Positions 1 through 6,048 of a stretch of DNA of 7,704 bases are shown piece by piece. Origin of the DNA: Desulfobacteraceae bacterium (GTDB lineage: Bacteria > Desulfobacterota > DSM-4660 > Desulfatiglandales > HGW-15); NCBI GenBank assembly GCA_003819975.1, contig RPPU01000209.1, forward strand, positions 1 through 7,704, written 5' to 3'. The first letter of the stretch is position 1. Every line of letters starts with the position of its first letter. The notes under the pieces were generated by a model. The model worked only from the letters and a program-made list of their open reading frames with translations. It was not told the DNA's origin and searched no databases. Position numbers and translations under genes: made by a program.

Positions 1-6
1 CTTGTT

Positions 7-180
7 ACCACAGAGGCACAGAGATCACAGAGATTATTATTTTTTCACTTTCCCCTGAGAGGAGGAAAAGTGAAAATTAATCTACCTAACGGGCAAAAAA
101 CGGGATTAACTATGAATAACGAAAATTATTCCATATTAAGAAAACAAAAATACTCTCTGTGTTCTCTGTGCCTCTGTGGT
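7..180. repeat. MITE-like palindromic intergenic element
   Basis: The outer arms at 7-33 and 154-180 are inverted copies of 27 bases with a single mismatch. The right arm contains TCTCTGTGCCTCTGTGGT. The interior of about 120 bases is AT-rich and has its own hairpin (42-76). There is no transposase gene and no credible ORF inside. The CTCTGTG/CCTCTGTGG word resembles a repeat I recall from intergenic regions of many environmental bacteria, where it yields spurious proteins with peptides such as TTEAQRTQR; that is recollection, not a search result. The nested inverted repeats suggest a non-autonomous mobile or REP-like element. It occupies most of the upstream region of the operon, so any promoter must lie within or very near it; I see no convincing -35/-10 pair. 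Confidence 0.75.
42..76. repeat. Inner hairpin of the palindromic element
   Basis: Bases 42-51 (TTTTCACTTT) pair with 67-76. After a bulged A at 66, bases 52-53 pair with 64-65; after a bulged A at 63, bases 54-55 pair with 61-62. This gives 14 base pairs around the loop TGAGA. No U-tract follows the stem on either strand, so it is a poor intrinsic terminator. It is better read as the core stem of the surrounding palindromic element. Confidence 0.6.
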
Positions 181-222
181 GAACTCTCTTAGCCCTTCAC
201 GTTTTTCGGTGAAAAATTCTTC

Positions 223-1011
223 ATGCCTCATCCCGACATCAGCGTCATTGTCTGTTCGCGCGAATCGCCGCAATGGAACGCACACGAACAAAACGTCGGC
301 CGCACCGTCGGACTCGACCATGAATACATCCGCATTCCCAATCAATCCGGGCAATACGGAATTTGCGGCGCCTATAACGAAGGCGTCGGTCGCGCTAAAG
401 GCCGCATTCTGGTCTTTGTGCATGAAGATGTTTTTTCCATGGAACCGGGTTGGGGCCGGATCTTGAACGAAAAATTCAGCCAAGACCCTTCCCTGGGATT
501 GGTCGGAGTGGCCGGCACCCAATATTTGTGCGTCGATCATCCGGCCTGGCTGGCGGCCGGTGAGCCGTTTTTGCGCGGTCGGGTCGTTCATGAATCCCGG
601 GCCGCCCATTCCATACATTTGACCGTCTTCTCTTGGGATCAAAGCGATACCGAGGTCGTGGCCGTGGACGGCCTGTTTTTAGCAATTCGCGCCGAACTCT
701 TCCCCGCGATCCGTTTCGATGCCGACACCTTCGATGGGTTTCATTTCTACGATCTGGATATTTGTATGCAAGTTCGCAAAACCCATAAATTGGTTGTGAC
801 CTGGGACCTGTTGGTCAAACACCTTTCCAAAGGCACCTGCGATGCAATCTGGGCCGAAGCCGGGGAACGTTTTTTGAAAAAATACCGTTCCGAGTTGCCG
901 GCTTGTTGCGTGGCCGCTGCGCCCGGCCCCGGGAAAAAAACATTCGGCCGCGACTATGACCTGAAAAAGATGATGACCGAACGAATGTCGAACAGGACCG
1001 CGCAGACATGA
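223..1011 (+). CDS. StrF-like family 2 glycosyltransferase
   Basis: A 262-residue GT-A fold glycosyltransferase of the StrF-like group (the Glyco_tranf_2_5 type), expected to move a sugar from a nucleotide donor onto a glycan or protein acceptor in the cytoplasm. The N-terminus PDISVIVCSR (residues 4-13) is the usual first beta strand. AYNEGVGRAKG (50-60) is followed by FVHEDV (65-70), which holds the acidic metal/nucleotide-binding position. VDGLFLAIR (148-156) and FDGFHFYDLDICMQ (170-183) are the acceptor-side signature of the family. No signal peptide or membrane helix is visible. The ATG at 223 immediately precedes the conserved strand; only a weak GGTGA lies about 10 bases upstream. It is the first gene of the operon, and its TGA overlaps the next ATG by four bases. 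Donor and acceptor cannot be read from sequence. Confidence 0.9.
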   Translation: MPHPDISVIVCSRESPQWNAHEQNVGRTVGLDHEYIRIPNQSGQYGICGAYNEGVGRAKGRILVFVHEDVFSMEPGWGRILNEKFSQDPSLGLVGVAGTQYLCVDHPAWLAAGEPFLRGRVVHESRAAHSIHLTVFSWDQSDTEVVAVDGLFLAIRAELFPAIRFDADTFDGFHFYDLDICMQVRKTHKLVVTWDLLVKHLSKGTCDAIWAEAGERFLKKYRSELPACCVAAAPGPGKKTFGRDYDLKKMMTERMSNRTAQT

Positions 1012-2099
1012 AAAACATTCTTTTTGCCACCGTGCGCCAGGGAAATTGCGGAGACGAATTCATTCTTTTCGGCACGCAAAACATCATTCGCACCTTGCAG
1101 TCCGAATACAACCCGGTGATCGTCAACAAAAACGTCGAGGTTTGCCGCCGGCTGCAGTTCAAAAACAAGATTGTGGACATCGGTATCGACACGGTACCTC
1201 CTCGAAAAATCAATTTAAACCTGAGCGACTTATGCTTTAAAAATTTGCCGCTGGAAGACAACTCCTTTGCCGACTATTACGATCTCAATGACATCGATGC
1301 CGTGGTTTTTGCGGGTACGCCCGAATGGTTGGTTTACAAACTGTTTCCCCTTTATCAAAAACTCGAAACATATAAAGGACCGATCCTTTTTTTGGGAGTC
1401 GGCTATCACGAAGGTTTCGGCGGCCCGGAAGCTTACCTTCAATTTCATGAAACCTACCGTAAAATTCATAAAAAAGCTCTCGTTTTCGCGGTCCGCGACA
1501 ACATCCTACTGAATTATCTCAAGCCGGAAGTTCAGGCCGTGTTATTGCCCTGCCCCGCCATTTTTTGTTCAAAGCGTCACCGGAAACGGGATCGATTGAC
1601 CCGCATCGGGTTCTCCCTGCAGGCTAAGGCCGGTGACGCGCGGGTCAATTTCGTTTCCCAAGCTGTGTACGATTTCAGCTTTCGTTTACTGAACGAAGTT
1701 TCCAAACATTACGAAACGGAAGTTATCGCTCATTGGATCGAAGACTTGATCTATTTAAAACGAGAGGTAAAAAGCGATCTGCCTGTCCGGTATAGTTATG
1801 ATGCTAAGGATTATCTCGGCCTGTACGATCGTTACGATCTGGTTATTTCCACCCGCGTACACGGTTCCGGCATGGCCGCTTCTTTGGGCATCCCGACGAT
1901 GACCATTTCTCATTCCATGCGCACCGATACCGTTAAGGGTTTTCTTTCCCATGTCCTATCGCCCGCGCAAGACATTATGGAAATTTTGAACCTGATCCGG
2001 TCTTTAGACATGGCCGCGGAATCGGAAAAAATCATTCGACATAAGGAAGCGACCCGTGTCGCTTATCAAGAATTATTGAAACCGATTTTCCCGTTATAA
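1008..2099 (+). CDS. Polysaccharide pyruvyl transferase family protein
   Basis: A 363-residue protein of the polysaccharide pyruvyl transferase family (PF04230; CsaB/WcaK-like). Members transfer pyruvate from phosphoenolpyruvate to a sugar as a ketal, adding negative charge to exopolysaccharides, S-layer anchoring polymers or other glycans. Visible marks are the N-terminal NCGDEFILFG (residues 13-22), the ILFLGVGYHEGF strand-loop in the middle, and the C-terminal VISTRVHGSGMAASLGIP starting at residue 279, with the family's conserved R283 and H285. Length is normal and the reading frame is intact. There is no signal peptide, so it is probably cytosolic. The ATG at 1008 overlaps the previous stop (ATGA), with AGGA at 994-997 as a plausible ribosome site. 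Some family members use other chemistry, so pyruvylation is a family-based inference. Confidence 0.88.
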   Translation: MKNILFATVRQGNCGDEFILFGTQNIIRTLQSEYNPVIVNKNVEVCRRLQFKNKIVDIGIDTVPPRKINLNLSDLCFKNLPLEDNSFADYYDLNDIDAVVFAGTPEWLVYKLFPLYQKLETYKGPILFLGVGYHEGFGGPEAYLQFHETYRKIHKKALVFAVRDNILLNYLKPEVQAVLLPCPAIFCSKRHRKRDRLTRIGFSLQAKAGDARVNFVSQAVYDFSFRLLNEVSKHYETEVIAHWIEDLIYLKREVKSDLPVRYSYDAKDYLGLYDRYDLVISTRVHGSGMAASLGIPTMTISHSMRTDTVKGFLSHVLSPAQDIMEILNLIRSLDMAAESEKIIRHKEATRVAYQELLKPIFPL

Positions 2100-2101
2100 G
2101 A

Positions 2102-2731
2102 ATGCGAAATTATCAAAAAATGGAACAATATCTGGATTGGCTCATGCAGGATATCTATCCGGAACCCCCCATGCCCCAACATGAAGACATCACGGAAAAC
2201 GTTTTTAAAAACTTTATTGTCCCCAATCAAAAGCAGTTCAACCGGGTGTTGGATGTGGGCTGCGGGTGCGGTATTGCCTTGAAACGCTTTAAAGCCCTCG
2301 GCATTGCGGCGGTCGGCATCACCTTGGGTGAATCGGATTATCAGGAATGCCGAAAACAAAACTTTGATGTTCGCCTCATGGACCAGTCTTTTTTGGATTT
2401 TGCGGAAACAGAATTCGATCTGGTTTACGCCCGCCATGTGCTGGAGCATTCACCTTTTCCTTTGATCACCCTGCTTGAATTCAACCGGGTTATTAAAATG
2501 AACGGCTATGCCTATGTGGAACTACCCTGGGCCGAATCGATTCATACCGCCAACAACAATCATTACAGTCTTTTCGGGAAAAAAGCCTGGAGTCACTTGT
2601 TCGCCAAATCCGGCTTTTCCATCTTGAACAATGTGACCGCCGATTTCAACCTGCTCAACGGCCAAAAAGACGAATATTGGGGCTGGTGGCTGCGCAAAAC
2701 GAAAAATGCCCTGCAAAAACCGCAAGCTTAA
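2102..2731 (+). CDS. Class I SAM-dependent methyltransferase
   Basis: A 209-residue methyltransferase of the Methyltransf_11/23 type. Motif I is VLDVGCGCG (residues 49-57), the glycine-rich S-adenosylmethionine loop. DLVYARHVLEH (106-116) is the post-strand-4 motif with the conserved H-x-x-E-H, and YVELPWAES follows in the region where family members carry a V-E-x-P segment. The substrate is probably a sugar hydroxyl or amino group on the glycan built by the neighbouring transferases; this rests on context only. It begins two bases after the stop of the pyruvyl transferase gene, with no clear Shine-Dalgarno sequence, so translational coupling is likely. Its last 26 bases overlap the start of the epimerase remnant. 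It is somewhat short but has the full SAM-binding core, and no lesion is seen. Confidence 0.9.
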   Translation: MRNYQKMEQYLDWLMQDIYPEPPMPQHEDITENVFKNFIVPNQKQFNRVLDVGCGCGIALKRFKALGIAAVGITLGESDYQECRKQNFDVRLMDQSFLDFAETEFDLVYARHVLEHSPFPLITLLEFNRVIKMNGYAYVELPWAESIHTANNNHYSLFGKKAWSHLFAKSGFSILNNVTADFNLLNGQKDEYWGWWLRKTKNALQKPQA

Positions 2732-2924
2732 AATCCCGACCGTCTTCGGCACCCGGCCGGAAGCAATTAAACTGGCTCCGGTTGTCCGTGAATTAGCCGC
2801 TCACGCGGATCGATTCGAATCGCGGGTAGGTCTCACCGGCCAACATGACAATCTGTATATAACCGATAACCCGATCCATAAAGGGCGGGTATTGGCGGTT
2901 GGAATGGTCATCGAAAAAAAATGA
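2706..2924 (+). pseudogene. Remnant of UDP-GlcNAc 2-epimerase (WecB-like)
   Basis: A 72-codon ORF whose N-terminal half is unmistakable: IPTVFGTRPEAIKLAPVVRE (residues 10-29), then LTGQH, the opening strand and helix of non-hydrolysing UDP-GlcNAc 2-epimerases (WecB/WbpI type, normally about 370 residues). These make UDP-ManNAc-type sugars for surface glycans. After GQH the similarity stops. The tail NPIHKGRVLAVGMVIEKK loosely resembles the family C-terminus (NPYGDG...RI...IE), so an internal in-frame deletion joining the two ends is plausible. The intact ATGA overlap with the next gene supports retention of the original 3' end. The active-site His and Glu residues of the missing middle are absent, so it cannot be an active epimerase. 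The start overlaps the methyltransferase gene by 26 bases. Alternatively, it is a partial copy brought in by recombination. Confidence 0.75.
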
Positions 2925-4030
2925 CGTTCAAAGGTTCCATCCGGCATTTGAAGGTCGGTTTTATTTCGATCTGGTTTGAGCGCGGTCAGGCTTACGTGAC
3001 CAAGACCCTGCGCGACAATCTGCTCCCGGATCACACTGCTTTCATCTTTGCGCGCACCGGCCGGGTTTACGGCGAACACAAACTGGAAACCGGAGGATTT
3101 TGGGCCGTTCCCAATTTGACCTCTTTTCCGGAATAGGAAATCCCGGTCTCCGTCATCACGCAATGGATCGACACCCATCATTTGGATGCCGTCATCTTTA
3201 ACGAAGAATACGATTGGAACCTGATAAAGGCCTGCAAGACCGCCGGCGCCAAAGTCCTGACCTATCTGGATTACTTTCAGCAGGACTGGAAACCGCTCCT
3301 GAATATTTATGATGCGGTCTTATGTTCGACGCAGCGTACCTATAACCTGGTCAAAGACCTTTGCCCGGCCCATTATATCGGATGGACAGTCGATACCGAT
3401 CTTTTTAAACCGGCCGGGCCCGGTGACGCGCCATATACCTTTTTTCATAACGCCGGCTGGCTCGGCATCAATTACCGTAAAATGACCCCGGCAACCATTG
3501 TGGCTTTTGAAGCGGTTTCCCGTCATCTTCCCGGCGTGACCCTGTTGGTGCATGCTCAGGTGGGTCCGGACAAATTACCGGAACGAGTGGCCGGCCTGGT
3601 CCGTAATAACCCCCGTCTTTTTTACCGAAACGAAACGATCCCGGCTCCGGGTCTTTACCATTTGGGTCAAATCCAGGTCTTTCCTTCCAAGTTAGAAGGT
3701 CTGGGCCTGCCTTTACTCGAAGGCCTGGCCTGCGGTTTGCCGGCCATCGTCGCCGATGCTCCGCCCATGAACGAATTCGTGCGCAACCATGAAAATGGCA
3801 TCCTTGTTTCCGTTGCACGCTCCCTGAATCGCGAAGATCAAATTGCCTTTCCGGAAGCCATCGTGAAAATCAACGAACTGGCGGTTAAAATGGCCGAGTT
3901 GGCCCAAGACCCACGACGTATCGAACAGATGGGCCGCAATGCCCGCAAATTTATTTTGGAAAACATGAATGGTCCGCGCTTCCAAGAACGTTTGCAAGCG
4001 GTTCTGGAATCTCTTTTTGAGAAATCATGA
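2921..4030 (+). pseudogene. GT4-type glycosyltransferase interrupted by in-frame amber codon
   Basis: One continuous frame of 369 codons broken only by TAG at 3134-3136 (codon 72). Before it, LKVGFISIWFERGQAYVTKT is a typical GT-B N-terminus. After it, in the same frame, the protein continues through a plausible strand (LDAVIFNEEYDW), IGWTVDTDLFKP, and the donor-binding signature PSKLEGLGLPLLEGLACG (from residue 255), with the EX7E pair E259/E267 intact. The expected role is retaining sugar transfer from a nucleotide sugar onto the operon's glycan. The ATG at 2921 overlaps the preceding TGA, and the final TGA overlaps the next ATG. The downstream part alone (TTG at 3182 to 4030, 282 codons) is open but lacks the N-terminal strand and has no Shine-Dalgarno signal, so independent function is doubtful. 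Explanations are a nonsense mutation, a sequencing error, or amber suppression. Confidence 0.82.
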
Positions 4031-6048
4031 ATTCATTCAATCCTCTTCATATTCTCTATATTAACGTCATCGAAGCCAATGCCGGTTGGGGTGCCGAATG
4101 GTTCGTCAATCGCGGTTTTCAAACCCTGGGTCATCAAACCCATTGCATCGATTTCCGCCAACATCGCCGCGAACTGCCGGAATTGCTAAAAACAGCTCCC
4201 CCCTATGATATTTTCTTTTTACAAAGAGGCGATTATTTTCCCCTGGATTTGGTCCGGTCCGCGCATGCGCCCCGTTTGTTTTGGGCCAGCGAACTGGTCG
4301 AACGCTGCCGGGACCAGGATCCCTTGCTGCAATCGGGCCTATTCGACCATGTTTTTTTTCATTCCGAACGCTGTATCGACCAAGTTGTCTCTCAAGGCTG
4401 GCTGGAACGCACGCATTGCTCCGTGCTTCTGAACGGTTTTGATGAAACGGTTCACAGGCCTTTGCCTGAATGTAAAAAGGAAATCGATCTTCTCTTTGTC
4501 GGAACCATGACCAAACGCCGCCAACTGCTGCTTGATCGTTTGAATGCGGTATTTCCCGTGACCGTTGCTTCAGCTTTCGGCACCGAACTGGTTGGGGTTT
4601 TGAATCGGGCCAAGATCGTCCTGAACCTGCATGCCGAAGAATCGACCGATGTCGAGACCAGAATTTTCGAGACTCTGGGCTGCGGGGCTTTTCTCTTAAG
4701 TGAAAAATTGTCGAAAGAAAATCCTTTTGACAAGCGGCATTTGGTGGAATTCGATTCTTTTACCGATCTCCGTCAAAAAATCGAATTTTACTTGGCGCAT
4801 GAAAAGGAAAGAATCCAAATCGCCGCCCAAGGTCATGCCGAAGCCCTGGAACACCATACCTATACCCGCCGGGCGGCGGAAATCGCTTCCGTTATGGTCC
4901 GCTGCTTGAAGTCTCCGGATTCAACCGGCCCTGTTTCGGGTCTGGAATGCTCTCTGAAAAATGTATTAACCTCCACTCGCTTTTCAAACACGCCGGACCT
5001 GAGTACGCCGACCAAATTATGGATTACAAAAAATGATCACCCGAAAGAACAGTATTTCAAAAATCCGCTTCGGATTTTTGCCGCCTTCAGCCAGACCAAC
5101 TGGGAAGATTACAACTTACAGCCCGGCCTGGCTCATTTCGGCGAAGTGATTCGTTTTGATTGGAAAGACCGCTACGACCAATACGATCCGCAATGGCATT
5201 GGAGCCAAAAACAGCGCATGAATCTGGAACTTTTGGACAGGCTCTATCAAGCGCATCGCCGACAACCGGTTGACCTTTTCTTCAGCTACTTATCCGGCCG
5301 TTTGATCTTCCCCGGCTTTATCCATACCATCAACCGCATGAACATCCCCAGCTTGAATATCAGTCTGGACGATAAAGCCAAGTTCTGGGGTGAACTGGAA
5401 CCGACCGGCTATTCCGGCATGGGTGATATTGCCTCGGCCTTTACTCTTTGCTGGACCACGGATAAATCGGCGCTGGCTCATTATCGGGAGGTCGGTGCTG
5501 AAGCCCTCTACATGCCGGCCGCGGCCGACCCCGACATCTTCCGGCCTCTGGATCTTCCCAAAACCATGGATGTCATTTTTGTGGGTCAAAACTACGGGCA
5601 ACGGTCGACCATCGTGGAGCAACTACGCGATCGCGGAATTGCCGTGCAGACTTTCGGCGCCGGTTGGAAAAACGGTCCGGTGACCATGACTGAAATGGTG
5701 CGTTTATTCAGTCAAAGCAAAATCGTACTCGGCATGGGGTTGGTCGGAGATTCTTCGGAACTGGTGGGTCTCAAAGGCCGGGACTTTGAAGTGCCCATGT
5801 GCGGAGCGCTTTACCTGACTCATGCCAACCCGGATTTGGCTGAATTTTTTGCATTGGACCGCGAGATCGTTTGTTATCGATCTTTTTCGGATCTCGTTGA
5901 AAAAATAGAGTTTTTTCTTGCTCATCCCGGGGAAGCGGATGCCGTTCGTCAGGCGGCTTTCGAACGATCGCGCCGGGAACATACCTGGATTCAACGTTTT
6001 CAGCAAGCCTTTAAGATATTAGCATCAACAAAAAGTGAGCAACCATGA
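4027..6048 (+). CDS. Tandem two-unit CgeB-like glycosyltransferase
   Basis: A 673-residue protein with two GT-B-like units of the CgeB/YkvP type (the Glyco_trans_1_2 group). Unit 1 covers about residues 1-290: FVGTMTKRR from 157, RIFETLGCGAFLL from 212, and a closing segment IEFYLAH...HHTYTRR (252-282). A linker of about 50 residues, rich in Ser, Thr and Pro, follows. Unit 2 runs from about 347: FVGQNYGQRS from 518, RDFEVPMCGALYL from 585, and IEFFLAH...EHTWIQR (627-657). The same landmarks in the same order indicate duplication or fusion. CgeB is a Bacillus spore-surface protein; relatives sit in glycan and flagellin-modification loci. There is no signal peptide or transmembrane helix. The start is coupled to the GT4 gene by ATGA, and the stop overlaps the next start the same way. 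Two sugar additions by one polypeptide are possible but inferred. Confidence 0.85.
   Translation: MNSFNPLHILYINVIEANAGWGAEWFVNRGFQTLGHQTHCIDFRQHRRELPELLKTAPPYDIFFLQRGDYFPLDLVRSAHAPRLFWASELVERCRDQDPLLQSGLFDHVFFHSERCIDQVVSQGWLERTHCSVLLNGFDETVHRPLPECKKEIDLLFVGTMTKRRQLLLDRLNAVFPVTVASAFGTELVGVLNRAKIVLNLHAEESTDVETRIFETLGCGAFLLSEKLSKENPFDKRHLVEFDSFTDLRQKIEFYLAHEKERIQIAAQGHAEALEHHTYTRRAAEIASVMVRCLKSPDSTGPVSGLECSLKNVLTSTRFSNTPDLSTPTKLWITKNDHPKEQYFKNPLRIFAAFSQTNWEDYNLQPGLAHFGEVIRFDWKDRYDQYDPQWHWSQKQRMNLELLDRLYQAHRRQPVDLFFSYLSGRLIFPGFIHTINRMNIPSLNISLDDKAKFWGELEPTGYSGMGDIASAFTLCWTTDKSALAHYREVGAEALYMPAAADPDIFRPLDLPKTMDVIFVGQNYGQRSTIVEQLRDRGIAVQTFGAGWKNGPVTMTEMVRLFSQSKIVLGMGLVGDSSELVGLKGRDFEVPMCGALYLTHANPDLAEFFALDREIVCYRSFSDLVEKIEFFLAHPGEADAVRQAAFERSRREHTWIQRFQQAFKILASTKSEQP
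5058..5080. repeat. Perfect hairpin inside the tandem CgeB gene
   Basis: CAAAAATCCG (5058-5067) and CGGATTTTTG (5071-5080) are perfectly complementary around a three-base loop CTT. The stem resembles a small bidirectional intrinsic terminator, with the A and T runs paired to each other. It encodes residues around 344-351 (KNPLRIF), exactly where the linker ends and the second glycosyltransferase unit begins. The coding frame passes straight through it. Whether it affects transcription is unknown. Confidence 0.45.

Noticed and set aside
42..76. Rho-independent terminator of an upstream gene
   Set aside because: No U-tract follows the stem on either strand, and the lower stem is AT-rich with two bulges. 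It fits better as part of the palindromic element.
81..153. Possible promoter with AT-rich -10-like words near 125-140
   Set aside because: Several loose matches exist in AT-rich sequence, but no -35/-10 pair with proper spacing stands out.
136..642. Minus-strand ORF of 168 codons opposite the first glycosyltransferase gene
   Set aside because: It is antisense to a well-supported gene, and its C-terminus (TTEAQRTQR) is a translation of the palindromic repeat, a known source of spurious proteins.
2811..2822. 12-base perfect palindrome (CGATTCGAATCG) as an operator
   Set aside because: It lies inside the epimerase remnant in codons for a normal stretch (RFES), has no spacer or repeats, and is compatible with chance.
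3134..3136. Pyrrolysine codon
   Set aside because: Nothing in the window shows pyl genes, and the protein is a glycosyltransferase rather than a methylamine methyltransferase. It is kept only as a remote alternative.
3182..4030. Separate short glycosyltransferase gene starting at TTG 3182
   Set aside because: It lies in the same frame as the upstream part and lacks the GT-B N-terminal strand. No ribosome site precedes the TTG. A single gene with one amber codon explains the data better.
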